NCBI GenBank assembly: GCA_029216955.1
Contig: JANAVB010015600.1
Coordinates: forward strand, 33,036,459 to 33,100,458
Source: Iris pallida
Lineage: Eukaryota; Streptophyta; Magnoliopsida; Asparagales; Iridaceae
Reading direction: 5' to 3'
Length of the DNA: 64,000 nucleotides
Part shown: piece after piece, positions 45,015 to 58,076 of the stretch
How the letters are laid out: each line of letters opens with the position of its first letter
Numbering within the stretch: the first letter of the stretch is position 1
Program-made: the position numbers and the translations under genes
The notes under the pieces: model-generated
Database searches by the model: none
What the model was told of the DNA's origin: nothing
What the model saw: only the letters and a program-made list of their open reading frames with translations

Positions 45015-45028
45015 TCTCTGCCCTTCTT
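45015..45028 (-). promoter_or_regulatory. Polypurine tract of gypsy copy A
   Basis: In minus orientation AAGAAGGGCAGAGA lies directly before the 3' LTR start TGTCACTC, where the plus-strand primer is expected. The same sequence precedes LTR 2 in copy B (52985-52998). Confidence 0.6.
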
Positions 45029-45205
45029 AGAAAAATTCCGTCCTCAGAATTCCAGCCAAGACAGGATAGTGAAATCAGGGCAAGCGAGGCACAATCATAT
45101 ATAAGTTAACTATCATAGCAGTTATTATCATACATCACAAGGTACAAAACAAGCAGGTGCAGATAAGCATGGAATCGTGTCAATAAGGTGCAAAAATATA
45201 CCTTA

Positions 45206-48200
45206 TCAGTCAAACAAATGTGGATACCGAGATCTGATCTCGTCCTCGCGCTCCCAGGTTGTCTCTTTCGGAGAGTGATGGTTCCAAGTAACACGGACAA
45301 GGCTTATCGTCCGATTCTTGAGTACCTTCTCTCGCCGGTCTAAAATAGATACGGGTGGTTCCTCGTAAGTTAGGTCGGTACCAACGACTAACTCAGAATG
45401 ATCGAGGACATGACTCGGATCCGGGACATACCCACGTAATTGGGACACATGAAATACATCATGTATGCCAGTTAACGAAGGCGGAAGGGCAAGTCGATAA
45501 GCCACATCGCCTACCCGAGCGAGAATCTTAAAAGGACCAACGTATCTTGGACTAAGCTTTCCTTGGGTTCCAAATCTGATGATATCCCGAGTAGGCGAAA
45601 TCCGCAGAAACACTTGGTCACCAACTCTGAACTCTAGAGGCCTACGATGCTGATCTGCCCAATGACGATGTCGGTCCTGTGCAACTCGAAGGCGCTCTCT
45701 GACCAACTTAACTATCTCCACAGTCTGCGTGATCATCTCTGGTCCCAACAACTTCCGTTCTCCGACGTCGTCCCATGCCAAAGGGGACCTACACTTCCTT
45801 CCGTACAATGCTTCGAACGGGGCCATCTGAATGCTAGCCTGATAGCTGTTGTTATAGGAGAACTCCACTAGATGAAGGTGATCCTCCCAAGATCCGCCAA
45901 AGTCTAAGGTACACGCCCGTAGCATATTTTCTAACGTCTGAATGGTTCTTTCTGATTGCCCGTCGGTTTGTGGATGATAAGCAGTACTGAATCTTAACTT
46001 GGTTCCCAAACTTTGGTGTAAGCTCCGCCAAAAATGGGAAGTAAACCGCGTATCCCGATCTGATACTATACTAACTGGAACACCGTGCTGCCTTACTATC
46101 TGCTTCATGTACATATCTGCTAACTGCTCAGTAGTCTGTCCAACTCGGAAGGGAAGGAAATGAGCGACCTTCGTGAGTCGATCTACTAGTACCCAGACTG
46201 CATTCTTGCCATCCGGGGATCTAGGTAAACCGGTCATAAAATCCATCGTGATGTGCTCCCATTTCCTTTCTGGGATAGGAAGCGGCTGTAGCAATCCTGC
46301 TGGTCTCTGCTGCTCGGCTTTTACCTGCTGACATACCAGACACTTGGATACAAATCTCGCTATCTCTCTTTTCATGCCATTCCACCAAAAGAACTGCCTG
46401 ATATCTCGATACATCTTCGTTCCTCCTGGATGAATGGAGTAAATAGAACTATGAGCTTCGGACATAACTTCTTGCCGAAGGTCTCTACTCGGTACACAGA
46501 GTCTATTTCCAAACCTGAGCGTACCATCTTCATGAATCACTAACTCCTTCCTACGGCCTGATTCACACTCCGACCGCAACTTCTGAATCTGTGGATCTCC
46601 TGCTTGTGCTGCCCTTATCCTCTCTACTAAGGTTGACTGAATCTGCATACTGGTCATTCTTCCTATATCCCTTGGCAAAACTACTTCGATTCCCATACTC
46701 TGAAGGTCTTCTAAAATATGCTTCTGCGAGGTCAAGATAAAGGCACTGTCTCTCCTACTCAGTGCATCTGCAACTATATTCGCCTTCCCTGGATGATACT
46801 GAAGATCCAAGTCAAAATCTTTCAGTAGTTCTAACCATCTTTTTTGCCTCATGTTCAAATCTCGCTGCGTGAACACGTATTTCAAACTCTTATGATCAGT
46901 ATAGATCTCTACCCGATCTCCGTATAAATAGTGCCTCCACAACTTGAGTGAAAACACCACGGCTGCTAACTCCAAATCGTGAGTCGGGTAATTCTTCTCA
47001 TGGTCTCGAAGCTGTCGAGACGCATATGCTATCACCTTTCCATGCTGCATCAATACACATCCAAGACCCTTCCCAGATGCGTCACAATATACTGTAAAGC
47101 CTCCTGCTCCTACCGGAAGCGTCAAGATCGGGGCTGAGATCAACCTCTTCTTCAATTCTTCAAATGTTGCCTGACAGCTAGCTGACCAAACAAACTCTAC
47201 ATCCTTGTGCGTCAAACGCGTTAAGGGTGCAGAGATCCTGGCAAAGTTCGCCACGAACCTTCTGTAGTAACCAGCTAATCCTAAGAAACTTCGTACTTCT
47301 GCAACCGTTCTCGGGACTGGCCAATGCTCTACGGCCTCAATCTTCTTCGGATCCACTGACACTCCTGCCCCAGAAATTACATGCCCCAGGAACGAAATGT
47401 GATCTAACCAGAATTCACACTTGTCGAGCTTCGTATAAAGTTGATGCGCCCTCAATGTCTGCAAGACAGTCCTAAGATGTTTCTCATGCTCCTCTTCACT
47501 GCTGGAATAGACAAGAATGTCATCTATGAACACCACCACAAATTTATCCAAGTACGGCAGAAAGATGCGGTTCATTAAATCCATGAATACTGCGGGGGCG
47601 TTGGTTAGTCCAAAGGGCATTACTAAAAACTCATAATGCCCGTATCTAGATTTGAATGCTGTCTTCGGTATGTCTGGCTCCCGGACTCTTACTTGATAGT
47701 ATCCCGACCGAAGATCGATCTTGGAAAAGACACTGGCCTTGCTCAACTGGTCAAACTGGTCATCAATCCTTGGTAGCGGGTACTTATTCTTCACTGTTAC
47801 TGCATTCAGCTTGTGGTAGTCGATGCACATCCTCGTCGACCCATCCTTCTTGGGAACTAGAATCACTGGCGCGGCCCAGGACGATTTACTGTCTCGGATG
47901 AATCCCTTAGACTTCAACTCTTCCTCATGTTGATACAACTTATCCTGTTCTGACGGCGACATTCTGTAAACTCTGTCTGCAATAGGCCTCGTTTCAGGGT
48001 TCAACTCAATGCTAAATTCTACCTCTCTGACTGGGGGTATCCCTGGGAGCTCATCAGGGAAGACGTCGAGAAAATCTTCGACCACTCTCGAAATCTGTCC
48101 TGGCTCTGACACTGCTGCTGAGATGACGCCTCCAGCCTGATTCTTTAAGGTTCGAGTAAAGATGAACTGCTCCATCCCAGGAATGCTGAATATGACCCTA

Positions 48201-48475
48201 CCTCCTCTACAATCAATGGTCGCATGACTGTCTCTCAACCAGTCCATGCCAAAAACAACATCAAAATTCCCCATAGGGAATTCAATCAATGACGCAGGCA
48301 ATAAATGCCCACACATCTCTACCGGACATGAAAAGCGCACTCTGCTAACTTCTACGAGCCCATTGCCGGTGAGTATATCCATCCTCTCCGGCAATGCCTC
48401 AAACTCTAATCCAATCCGTGTAGCATATTGTACAGAGATGAATGAATGAGTAGCGCCTGAATCAAATAATGCTAC
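45206..48475 (-). CDS. pol: Gypsy copy A pol: protease, RT, RNase H, integrase, chromodomain
   Basis: Open from about 48499 to the stop at 45206; no ATG at the start, so I begin at the protease block. The aspartic protease motif [12 protein letters not shown] lies at about 48469-48434. Numbering from 48394, RT has [12 protein letters not shown] (189-200), [12 protein letters not shown] (223-234), [12 protein letters not shown] (256-267) and catalytic FIDD (289-292). RNase H has YCDAS (436-440), DLELAA and [10 protein letters not shown] (497-506). Integrase has HPGG ... CLVC (655-688) and D718, D779, E815. A chromodomain-like end lies at about 1005-1062 ([14 protein letters not shown]). It is out of frame with its gag. 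No disabling change was noticed, which is unusual in this window. Confidence 0.9.
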   Translation of the reverse strand, partial: VALFDSGATHSFISVQYATRIGLEFEALPERMDILTGNGLVEVSRVRFSCPVEMCGHLLPASLIEFPMGNFDVVFGMDWLRDSHATIDCRGGRVIFSIPGMEQFIFTRTLKNQAGGVISAAVSEPGQISRVVEDFLDVFPDELPGIPPVREVEFSIELNPETRPIADRVYRMSPSEQDKLYQHEEELKSKGFIRDSKSSWAAPVILVPKKDGSTRMCIDYHKLNAVTVKNKYPLPRIDDQFDQLSKASVFSKIDLRSGYYQVRVREPDIPKTAFKSRYGHYEFLVMPFGLTNAPAVFMDLMNRIFLPYLDKFVVVFIDDILVYSSSEEEHEKHLRTVLQTLRAHQLYTKLDKCEFWLDHISFLGHVISGAGVSVDPKKIEAVEHWPVPRTVAEVRSFLGLAGYYRRFVANFARISAPLTRLTHKDVEFVWSASCQATFEELKKRLISAPILTLPVGAGGFTVYCDASGKGLGCVLMQHGKVIAYASRQLRDHEKNYPTHDLELAAVVFSLKLWRHYLYGDRVEIYTDHKSLKYVFTQRDLNMRQKRWLELLKDFDLDLQYHPGKANIVADALSRRDSAFILTSQKHILEDLQSMGIEVVLPRDIGRMTSMQIQSTLVERIRAAQAGDPQIQKLRSECESGRRKELVIHEDGTLRFGNRLCVPSRDLRQEVMSEAHSSIYSIHPGGTKMYRDIRQFFWWNGMKREIARFVSKCLVCQQVKAEQQRPAGLLQPLPIPERKWEHITMDFMTGLPRSPDGKNAVWVLVDRLTKVAHFLPFRVGQTTEQLADMYMKQIVRQHGVPVSIVSDRDTRFTSHFWRSLHQSLGTKLRFSTAYHPQTDGQSERTIQTLENMLRACTLDFGGSWEDHLHLVEFSYNNSYQASIQMAPFEALYGRKCRSPLAWDDVGERKLLGPEMITQTVEIVKLVRERLRVAQDRHRHWADQHRRPLEFRVGDQVFLRISPTRDIIRFGTQGKLSPRYVGPFKILARVGDVAYRLALPPSLTGIHDVFHVSQLRGYVPDPSHVLDHSELVVGTDLTYEEPPVSILDRREKVLKNRTISLVRVTWNHHSPKETTWEREDEIRSRYPHLFD

Positions 48476-49797
48476 AGCGAGAAATGAGGTGACGAGATTT
48501 TACCTGCCACCACGTCACTTGACGCTAGAGCCTCTCCCAAGGTCAATGTGAGAGCCTGGCCCCACGGAGCCCCTTGTTGCGGCCTTCCTCGGCCATGCTG
48601 TTGCTGCCTCTGAGGGCCTTCGGCTTCCTGTGCCTGGCGGAACATCTGAGCCTGCGTTGGTAGACGCTGGGCTAGGGGCCTTACTGCTAATACTGGCCCT
48701 CCACTCGGGGTTGCCACCGGAGCTGGCAATGCTGGAAACAGCTGAGCTGGCCCTCCTGGCCTCTGCATCATAGGACAAGTAGAAATACGGTGGTCTGAAC
48801 TACCACACCTCAAGCATAAGCCATTCGCTGACCGGCACACCTCCCTCGTGTGCCCTGCCTTCCCACAGAATGTACAGCCCTGGGGTGCTCCCTGACGCTG
48901 TTGCTTGTTTCTCGGCTGCTGATGCCGAACTGGCGCTGTATTAGTTGACACGGCCGTCCTCCGCGGCGCTCCTGCATCATGAATACGTACACCGGGTGCT
49001 GGTGCCGATGTTCGCTGCATTGCTCCTCCTCCAACCTAGGAATGAGATCTCTTCTGACCTCCTGTCCTCGATGCCAACCTCTGCTGGGTAAGCTCGTGCC
49101 TCCGAGCGGCCGTCAAAACAGCGTCAAACGTCTGGTAGTCGTGTCCTTCCAGAAGCTGCAATAATTCTAAATGAAGTCCCTGCTGGAACCTCATAGCTTT
49201 CTCTGGCTCCGTTGCCACCATTGCTGGTGCGAAACGGCACAGTCTGCAGAACTCTGCTGCATACCCATCTACGGTCTTGCCTGCTTGCTTGAGACTGATG
49301 AACTTCTGCTGGAGCTCATATCGAGCTACTATGCCAAAATACTTGGCCTCGAATATGTCACTGAAGGTGGTCCAACGAACTGGGCATCTTGTACCAACTT
49401 CTTCTGATGCCCACCAGTCGCGGGCAAGATCCTGAAGTACCAGTTTGACCTGATCAACCTTCTCATCATCTGGAACCTTGGCTGCCACAAGAATGGCTTC
49501 GATGTCTTGAATCCATGCATCCGCAGTGATGGCATCCTCCGTGCCATCAAAATACCTCGGGTTCAAGCGACGGAACCTTCCTGATGCTCCCGAGTCAACC
49601 CCGGCACTCCTCTCAAGAGCTAACTGAATCCCTTGGTTCAGCAACACGTTCTGCTCCTGCTGCCGAGTCTGTTGCTGTTGGTTAGTGACAAGAAACCCCC
49701 GGATGATCTCCAGGAGTGCTACGACGTCTGGTACTGCCGTCGCTGCTGGTGCTGCGGGAGTTTCAATAACCTGCGGCTGTACTGCCTCTGGTTCCAT
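48472..49797 (-). pseudogene. gag: Gypsy copy A gag, one stop and small deletions
   Basis: ATG at 49797. The retrotransposon gag domain (VALLEIIRGFLVTN, FRRLNPRYFDGTEDAITADAW, LARDWWASEE, FAPAMVATEPEKAMRFQQGL) spans about residues 25-235. Two CCHC knuckles lie near 48880-48780 (CTFCGKAGHTREVC and CLRCGSSDHRISTC). A TAG at 49036-49038 replaces the Gln codon present in copy B. Near 48480-48505 two single-base deletions relative to copy B alter the gag-pol junction. The protein would form particles; the interrupted frame makes that unlikely. Confidence 0.85.
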
Positions 49798-49815
49798 TTT
49801 TGCTCGTGCCTGCAC

Positions 49816-50104
49816 TAGAGAAGGTTCTCTCCCCTGTTGCTGCCCAGTGGAGCCATGCTCTTGCTGCTCTTCCTCATGGGCCTCACCCGCTACTGAGAAT
49901 GAAGCACCCCTATAGAGAAGAATATAAGATTATCAAGTCCGGACGAGGAAGATTTTGAGGATGCAAGTCATGTTAGAGATCAAGGCAAGGACAGAGAGTT
50001 CAAAACAGAATTTCAAGGGGAACAAGTTTTGATTGAGACTCCTAATAATTCGCAATACCCCACAAGTCTGAAAACCAGACCTGCATGGGCCACCACTAAA
50101 ACCT
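49816..50104 (-). other. Gypsy copy A leader, no canonical primer site
   Basis: Leader between LTR 2 and gag. The sequence after the LTR on the minus strand is AGGTTTTAGTGGTGGCCCAT. The usual TGGTATCAGAGC is absent, and the nearest TGG starts about ten bases in. Confidence 0.5.
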
Positions 50105-51786
50105 TGTCACGCCCCAGTACCGAAATACGGAGACGGACTAGGCCAGCTGCACCATATGAGGTACGTAACGTCATACGGCGATCGTGGCTATCGAGAGACT
50201 AGGGGGTACATGCTACAATCAAGTCTCCCATGGTCCCATAGAGTTCTATGTCTCAATCAATCGAATCACATCAGCAAATAAATGAATACTAAAGATAAAG
50301 CAGTAAGGCGTCCCTGACGCTTCATCAAAATGATCATGAGAGACTAGCTTTATAATTTAGCTATCTCAGAGAGTCAGGAGTACAAAATTATACACAGCTG
50401 CAGTCTGTTAATTACAATCATGTACTGACACAAAATATCAAGTAATCCGGCTAACAGGTGCCGGTGGCTAAACGCCGCAAAAGTATAAGCAGGAGTGGTG
50501 GAGAAGAAACCCACTCGAGTCCCCGAACTGCCATGCTCCTAGTATGCACCGTGGATGTCAGGGAGGAAGATCGTGTCCTCTGGCTCTGCTACGGGATCTG
50601 GCCAAACAAAACCAGCGGGGTCAGCCCCGAATAGCAAGTACCGCCAAAGGGGCACAAGAGTTAAGACTAAAAACCCAGTTAATAGAATGATTGATAATAG
50701 TAATACTTATGCTACCATTATAGGGTAACGCCACATCCTCGAACCCATATGGCACCCTTACAACCAAACAAGGACAAAAGGTGCCGCATGGAGTCGGACC
50801 GCGTCGTACTCTATAACTTTCGCATAAGTTAAAGGGTATAAACAATAAAATCTCCTGATCGTGACTTCGGTCGATAGCCTATCGCAGCACAATAACCAAT
50901 CCAACAATCAAATAAGAACATGGGTTGGATCATGTACCATGATAGACCATGTTCCTCAGTCATTCACAGAAGTAGCACTTCACAACCAGAATGAGTCTTC
51001 CGTTCATAACTTCGGTCCACAGCCTACCATAGTACGATAACCAACCCAACAATCAAACAAGAACATGGGTTGGATCACGTACCATGAAAGTCCGCTTCCC
51101 TCAGTTACTCACGGAAGGTAGTAGGATACAAGCAAATCGTTTTCACGGCCAATCAAGTCTACGAGTTTCTAGTGGGACGAGGTTATCCTCGCATCATGTT
51201 ATTAGAAAATCCTCAGATCGTATCTTTCCAGCAAGGCTAGCCAACCCAGGGGTTCGCGTAGACAGGTATGATTGAGCACAGGTCCCTCGCAAGGCCACCT
51301 TGCTAAAACATATAATACATAGCAGGAATTAATCGGATACAGTCATCCACTCGTTGCAGATGACACAGTATCCGTGGAGACCAGCCGGCGCGTCAAGACA
51401 GTATCTCAAGGCGGCTGGTGTAACACGATCTCGGGATTCTTGCCCTCCCCATGCATCTAGTATGTTTAGTTGCCTAGTTTAACCCTAGGTGTAATCTTGG
51501 ACTCACATGCTGTGGCCTGCATAATTATCCTCCTAAAGTCGTACTTTAGTACGAGTACCCCAAAGAGGATCCATGTCAATCAGTATGTCAACATGTTCTA
51601 CCCTCCTTAGTGTAATGCATCATTACAAATACGCCACGTGGAGTTACGAGTCATTTGTCGAGCATGAACAAGAACTGGGGACATTCAGGTACATGTATCA
51701 AGGAGGAACACTTTGTTCTCCGGGGTCACATTAGTGCTCAGATCATGCTCGGAACAAAAGGCGTAAGGATATAAAATGGGCTTATA

Positions 51787-51829
<43 letters not shown>

Positions 51830-52984
51830 GTAAGGTAACAATATAGGGCACAAAAGTCCATACGGCCCAAGGGGAGTGAGTCCATGCGACCGGGTCAATA
51901 CTGGTTCATGCGGCTGGGACTACACGCTCATGCGGCTCAGAGAGCCCCAAGGCGCATACGGCTGGAAGGGCGGGTTCATGCGGACGAAGGGGTGTCAGCG
52001 TATGCGGCTGGATGATGGATGGGCCTTATGCGGCCCAAAACAGTAGCGCATATGCGGCTGGGTGCAAAAAGAACTCATGCGGCTGAAAGCTAGCCGCATG
52101 AAGTCCATGCGACTCAAAATAACAGGGGCTCATGCGGCTGAGTCTGAACAAGGCTATGCGGCTCAATTACTTGCCGCATGAAGATTCATGCGGTCAAGTA
52201 CTCAAGCAAGTCTTATGCGGCTGGGAAGGACTTTCCATGCGGCTGAGCTCGAACGAGTCTCATGCGGCTGGAAAGGCCATGCGGCCAGAGACTTGCCGCA
52301 TGAAGATTCATGCGGTCAAGTACTGCTCTTCTTCTCCACTTGTCCGAGAAGAGGAGCCAAGCAACCATGGCTTCCAAACCACACAAAACCTTCATCCGGA
52401 GCCCAAATCGGAGCTTCCTTAGGTCAAAATGGGGTAGAACAAAATTCTCTCCAACATGGAACCCTCAAAATTTAAAATATTAAAGTTTGCTAGATCAAAA
52501 CCAAGAAAATCTAAAAATGGCTAAAACCTAGATCTACAAAGATTAAAGCTTCAAAATGAAAAACTTCAAGTTCTAAACTAGTATAGAATAAGGAGGAGAA
52601 CATATTTTGACAAATAATTTTTTTTTAAAAAAACATCAACAACATTTATGGATCCATCTCTTGAGCAAGTTGGTACTTGCCTTGGTTGGTGGAGGAAAGT
52701 AAATGAGAAAAAATAAATGAGAGGAGAGAGAATGAGTTGAGTTATTATATAGAATCTTGAACCCATAGGTTTATGATGAACCAAGGTGAACCAAGAATAG
52801 GTTACCCAAATGAGCCAAAACTGTAGGCCCAAATGCAGAAAATAAATTACGAAATAATATTTTATCGAATATTTTTTGGGAAATACATGAAGAAATACAG
52901 CATATAAATATCATATAAATACAAAGTAAATACAATTTATCGGTTTACGTATTAAAATACGTATTCCAGGATCGGGGAGTGACA
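50105..52984 (-). repeat. Gypsy LTR 2 (shared middle LTR)
   Basis: 2880 bp, near-identical to LTRs 1 and 3. It serves as 5' LTR of copy A and 3' LTR of copy B. It has two fewer TAA units than LTRs 1 and 3 and private substitutions, for example CCCTCAAAATTTAAAATATT at about 52461 where the others read CCATCAAAACTTAAAATAAT. Confidence 0.92.
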
Positions 52985-53175
52985 TCTCTGCCCTTCTTAG
53001 AAAAATTCCGTCCTCGGAATTCCAGCCAAGACAGGATAGTGAAATCAGGGCAAGCGAGGCACAATCATATATAAGTTAACTATCATAGCAGTTATTATCA
53101 TACATCACAAGGTGCAAAACAAGCAGATGCAGATAAGCATGGAATCGTGTCAATAAGGTGCAAAAATATACCTTA

Positions 53176-56100
53176 TCAGTCAAACAAATGTGGATACCGA
53201 GATCTGATCTCGTCCTCGCGCTCCCAGGTTGTCTCTCCCGGAGAGTGATGGTTCCAAGTAACACGGACAAGGCTTATCGTCCGATTCTTGAGTACCTTCT
53301 CTCGCCGGTCTAAAATAGATACGGGTGGTTCCTCGTAAGTTAGGTCGGTACCAACGACTAACTCAGAATGATCGAGGACATGACTCGGATCCAGGACATA
53401 CCTACGTAATTGGGACACATGAAACACATCATGTATGCCAGTTAACGAAGGCGGAAGGGCAAGTCGATAAGCCACATCGCCTACCCGAGCGAGAATCTTA
53501 AAAGGACCAACGTATCTTGGACTAAGCTTTCCTCGGGTTCCAAATCTGATGATACCCCGAGTAGGCAAAATCCGCAGAAACACTTGGTCGCCAACTCTGA
53601 ACTCTAGAGGCCTACGATGCTGATCTGCCCAATGACGATGTCGGTCCTGTGCAACTCGAAGGCGCTCTCTGACCAACTTAACTATCTCCACAGTCTGCGT
53701 GATCATCTCTGGTCCCAACAACTTCCGTTCTCCGACGTCGTCCCATGCCAAAGGGGACCTACACTTCCTTCCGTACAATGCTTCGAACGGGGCCATCTGA
53801 ATGCTAGCCTGATAGCTGTTGTTATAGCAGAACTCCACTAGATGAAGGTGATCCTCCCAAGATCCGCCAAAGTCTAAGGTACACGCCCGTAGCATATCTT
53901 CTAACGTCTGAATGGTTCTTTCTGATTGCCCGTCGGTTTGTGGATGATAAGCAGTACTGAATCTTAACTTGGTTCCCAAACTTTGGTGTAAGCTCCGCCA
54001 AAAATGGGAAGTAAATCGCGTATCCCGATCTGATACTATACTAACTGGAACACCGTGCTGCCTTACTATCTGCTTCATGTACATATCTGCTAACTGCTCA
54101 GTAGTCTGTCCAACTCGGAAGGGAAGGAAATGAGCGACCTTCGTGAGTCGATCTACTAGTACCCAGACTGCATTCTTACCAGCCGGGGATCTAGGTAAAC
54201 CGGTCACAAAATCCATCGTGATGTGCTCCCATTTCCTTTCTGGGATAGGAAGCGGCTGTAGCAATCCTGCTGGTCTCTGCTGCTCGGCTTTTACCTGCTG
54301 ACATACCAGACACTTGGATACAAATCTCGCTATCTCTCTTTTCATGCCATTCCACCAAAAGAACTGCCTGATATCTCGATACATCTTCGTTCCTCCTGGA
54401 TGAATGGAGTAAATAGAACTATGAGCTTCGGACATAACTTCTTGCCGAAGGTCTCCACTCGGTACACAGAGTCTGTTTCCAAACCTGAGCGTACCATCTT
54501 CATGAATCACTAACTCCTTCCTACGGCCTGATTCACACTCCGACCGCAACTTCTGAATCTGTGGATCTCCTGCTTGTGCTGCCCTTATCCTCTCTACTAA
54601 GGTTGACTGAATCTGCATACTGGTCATTCTTCCTATATCCCTTGGTAAAACTACTTCGATTCCCATACTCTGAAGGTCTTCTAAAATATGCTTCTGCGAG
54701 GTCAAGATAAAGGCACTGTCTCTTCTACTCAGTGCATCTGCAACTATATTCGCCTTGCCTGGATGATACTGAAGATCCAAGTCAAAATCCTTCAGTAGTT
54801 CTAACCATCTTCTTTGCCTCATGTTCAAATCTCGCTGCGTGAACACGTATTTCAAACTCTTATGATCAGTATAGATCTCTACCCGATCTCCGTATAAATA
54901 GTGCCTCCACAACTTGAGTGAAAACACCACGGCTGCTAACTCCAAATCGTGAGTCGGGTAATTCTTCTCATGGTCTCGAAGCTGTCGAGACGCATATGCT
55001 ATCACCTTTCCATGCTGCATCAATACACATCCAAGACCCTTCCTAGATGCATCACAATATACTGTAAAGCCTCCTGCTCCTACCGGAAGCGTCAAGATCG
55101 GGGCTGAGATCAACCTCTTCTTCAATTCTTCAAATGATGCCTGACAGCTAGCTGACCAAACAAACTCTACATCCTTGTGCGTCAAACGCGTTAAGGGTGC
55201 AGAGATCCTGGCAAAGTCCGCCACGAACCTTCTGTAGTAACCAGCTAATCCTAAGAAACTTCGTACTTCTGCAACCGTTCTCGGGACTGGCCAATGCTCT
55301 ACGGCCTCAATCTTCTTCGGATCCACTGACACTCCTACCCCAGAAATTACATGTCCCAGGAACGAAATGTGATCTAACCAGAATTCACACTTGTCGAGCT
55401 TCGCATAAAGTTGATGCTCCCTCAATGTCTGCAAGACAGTCCTAAGATGTTTCTCATGCTCCTCTTCACTGCTGGAATAGACAAGAATGTCATCTATGAA
55501 CACCACCACAAATTTATCCAAGTACGGCAGAAAGATGCGGTTCATTAAATCCATGAATACTGCGGGGGCGTTGGTTAGTCCAAAGGGCATTACTAAAAAC
55601 TCATAATGCCCGTATCTAGATCTGAATGCTGTCTTCGGTATGTCTTGCTCCCGGACTCTTACTTGATAGTATCCTGACCGAAGATCGATCTTGGAAAAGA
55701 CACTGGCCTTGCTCAACTGGTCAAACAGGTCATCAATCCTTGGTAGCGGGTACTTATTCTTTACTGTTACTGCATTCAGCTTGCGGTAGTCGATGCACAT
55801 CCTCGTCGACCCATCCTTCTTGGGAACTAGAATCACTGGTGCGGCCCAGGGCGATTTACTGTCTCGGATGAATCCCTTAGACTTCAACTCTTCCTCATGT
55901 TGATACAACTTATCCTGTTCTGACGGCGACATTCTGTAAACTCTGTCTGCAATAGGCCTCGTTTCAGGGTTCAACTCAATGCTAAATTCTACCTCTCTGA
56001 CTGGGGGTTTCCCTGGGAGCTCATCAGGGAAGACGTCGAGAAAATCTTCGACCACTCTCGAAATCTGTCCTGGCTCTGACACTGCTGCTGAGATGACGCC

Positions 56101-56490
56101 TCCAGCCTGATTCTTTAAGGTTCGAGTAAAGATGAACTGCTCCATCCCAGGAATGCTGAATATGACCCTACCTCCTCTACAATCAATGGTCGCATGACTG
56201 TCTCTCAACCAGTCCATGCCAAAAACAACATCAAAATTCCCCATAGGGAATTCAATCAATGACGCAGGCAATAAATGCCCACACATCTCTACCGGACATG
56301 AAAAGCGCACTCTGCTAACTTCTACGAGCCCATTGCCGGTGAGTATATCCATCCTCTCCGGCAATGCCTCAAACTCTAATCCAATCCGTGTAGCATATTG
56401 TGCAGAGATGAATGAATGAGTAGCGCCTGAATCAAATAATGCTACAGTAGGAAATGAGGGTGACGAGAATTTTACCTGCCACCACGTCAC
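53176..56490 (-). CDS. pol: Gypsy copy B pol: protease, RT, RNase H, integrase, chromodomain
   Basis: 1104 codons, uninterrupted, beginning at a GTG codon at 56490 just upstream of the protease motif ([12 protein letters not shown], about residues 18-29); no ATG is obvious. All catalytic blocks match copy A, 42 residues further along: RT FIDD at about 331-334, RNase H YCDAS at about 478-482, the HPGG/CLVC zinc region, integrase D-D-E and the C-terminal chromodomain-like segment. It differs from copy A at scattered residues (for example YCDASRKG versus YCDASGKG and LEDMLRAC versus LENMLRAC). It is out of frame with its gag, which carries three stops. Confidence 0.9.
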   Translation of the reverse strand: MTWWQVKFSSPSFPTVALFDSGATHSFISAQYATRIGLEFEALPERMDILTGNGLVEVSRVRFSCPVEMCGHLLPASLIEFPMGNFDVVFGMDWLRDSHATIDCRGGRVIFSIPGMEQFIFTRTLKNQAGGVISAAVSEPGQISRVVEDFLDVFPDELPGKPPVREVEFSIELNPETRPIADRVYRMSPSEQDKLYQHEEELKSKGFIRDSKSPWAAPVILVPKKDGSTRMCIDYRKLNAVTVKNKYPLPRIDDLFDQLSKASVFSKIDLRSGYYQVRVREQDIPKTAFRSRYGHYEFLVMPFGLTNAPAVFMDLMNRIFLPYLDKFVVVFIDDILVYSSSEEEHEKHLRTVLQTLREHQLYAKLDKCEFWLDHISFLGHVISGVGVSVDPKKIEAVEHWPVPRTVAEVRSFLGLAGYYRRFVADFARISAPLTRLTHKDVEFVWSASCQASFEELKKRLISAPILTLPVGAGGFTVYCDASRKGLGCVLMQHGKVIAYASRQLRDHEKNYPTHDLELAAVVFSLKLWRHYLYGDRVEIYTDHKSLKYVFTQRDLNMRQRRWLELLKDFDLDLQYHPGKANIVADALSRRDSAFILTSQKHILEDLQSMGIEVVLPRDIGRMTSMQIQSTLVERIRAAQAGDPQIQKLRSECESGRRKELVIHEDGTLRFGNRLCVPSGDLRQEVMSEAHSSIYSIHPGGTKMYRDIRQFFWWNGMKREIARFVSKCLVCQQVKAEQQRPAGLLQPLPIPERKWEHITMDFVTGLPRSPAGKNAVWVLVDRLTKVAHFLPFRVGQTTEQLADMYMKQIVRQHGVPVSIVSDRDTRFTSHFWRSLHQSLGTKLRFSTAYHPQTDGQSERTIQTLEDMLRACTLDFGGSWEDHLHLVEFCYNNSYQASIQMAPFEALYGRKCRSPLAWDDVGERKLLGPEMITQTVEIVKLVRERLRVAQDRHRHWADQHRRPLEFRVGDQVFLRILPTRGIIRFGTRGKLSPRYVGPFKILARVGDVAYRLALPPSLTGIHDVFHVSQLRRYVLDPSHVLDHSELVVGTDLTYEEPPVSILDRREKVLKNRTISLVRVTWNHHSPGETTWEREDEIRSRYPHLFD

Positions 56491-56548
56491 TAGACGCTAG
56501 AGCCTTTCCCAAGGTCAATGTGAGAGCCTGGCCCCGCGGAGCCCCTTG

Positions 56549-57769
56549 TTACGGCCTTCCTCGGCCATGCTGTTGCTGCCTCTGAGGGCCTTCGGCTTCC
56601 TGTGCCTGGCGGAACATCTGAGCCTGCGTTGGTAGACGCTGGGCTAGGGGCCTTACTGCTAATACTGGCCCTCCACTCGGGGTTGCCACCGGAGCTGGCA
56701 ATGCTGGAAACTGCTGAGCTGGCCCTCGTGGCCTCTGCATCATAGGACAAGTGGAAATACGGTGGTCTGAACTACCACACCTCAAGCATAAGCCATTCGC
56801 TGACCGGCACACCTCCCTCGTGTGCCCTACCTTCCCACAGAATGTACAGCCCTGGGGTGCTCCCTGACGCTGTTGCTGGTTTCTCGGCTGCTGATGCCGA
56901 ACTGGCGCTGTATTAGTTGACACGGCCGTCCTCCGCGGCGCTCCTGCATCATGAATACGTACACCGGGTGCTGGTGCCGATGTTCGCTGTATTGCTCCTC
57001 CTCCAACCTGGGAATGAGATCTCTTCTGACCTCCTGCCCTCGATGCCAACCTCTGCTGGATAAGCTCGTGCCTCCGAGCGGCCGTCAAAACAGCGTCAAA
57101 CGTCTAGTAGTCGTGTCCTTCCACAAGCTGCAATAATTCCAAATGAAGTCCCTGCTGGAACCTCATAGCTTTCTCTGGCTCCGTTGCCACCATTGCTGGT
57201 GCGAAACGGCACAGTCTGTAGAACTCTGCTGCATACCCATCTACGGTCTTGCCTGCTTGCTTGAGACTGATGAACTTCTGCTGGAGCTCATATCGAGCTA
57301 CTATGCCAAAATACTTGGCCTTGAATCTGTCACTGAAGGTGGTCCAACGAACTGGGCATCTTGTACCAACTTCTTCTGATGCCCACCAGTCGCGGGCAAG
57401 ATCCTGAAGTACCAGTTTGACCTGATCAACCTTCTCATCATCTGGAACCTTGGCTGCCACAAGAATGGCTTCGATGTCTTGAATCCATGCATCCGCAGTG
57501 ATGGCATCCTCCGTGCCATCAAAATATCTCGGGTTCAAGCGACGGAACCTTCCTGATGCTCCCGAGTCAACCCCGGCACTCCTCTCAAGAGCTAACTGAA
57601 TCCCTTGGTTCAGCAATACGTTCTGCTCCTGCTGCCGAGTCTGTTGCTGTTGGTTAGTGACAAGAAACCCCCGGATGATCTCCAGGAGTGCTACGGCGTC
57701 TGGTACTGCCGTCGCTTCTGGTGCTGCAGGAGTTTCAATAACCTACGGCTGTACTGCCTCTAGTTCCAT
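56549..57769 (-). pseudogene. gag: Gypsy copy B gag, three in-frame stops
   Basis: ATG at 57769 (MELEAVQP). The same gag domain and two CCHC knuckles (CTFCGKVGHTREVC, CLRCGSSDHRISTC) as copy A. Stops are TAG 57743-57745, TAG 57104-57106 and TAA 56549-56551, all in one frame and all at codons that are CAG or CAA (Gln) in copy A. Copy A's own stop position is intact here. The two copies therefore decayed separately after the tandem arose. Confidence 0.87.
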
Positions 57770-58076
57770 TGCTGCTCGTGCCTGCACTGGAGAAGGTTCT
57801 CTCCCCTGTTGCTGCCCAGTTGAGCCATGCTCTTGCTGCTCTTCCTCATGGGCCTCACCCGCTACTGAGAATGAAGCACCCCTATAGAGAAGAATATAAG
57901 ATTATCAAGTCCGGACGAGGAAGATTTTGAGGATGCAAGTCAAGTTAGAGATCAAGGCAAGGACAGAGAGTTCGAAACAGAATTTTAAGGGGAACAAGTT
58001 TTGATTGAGACTCCTAATAATTCGCAATACCCCACAAGTCTGAAAACCAGACCTGCATGGGCCACCACTAAAACCT
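57770..58076 (-). other. Gypsy copy B leader
   Basis: Near-identical to 49816-50104; non-coding, again without TGGTATCAGAGC. Confidence 0.6.
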
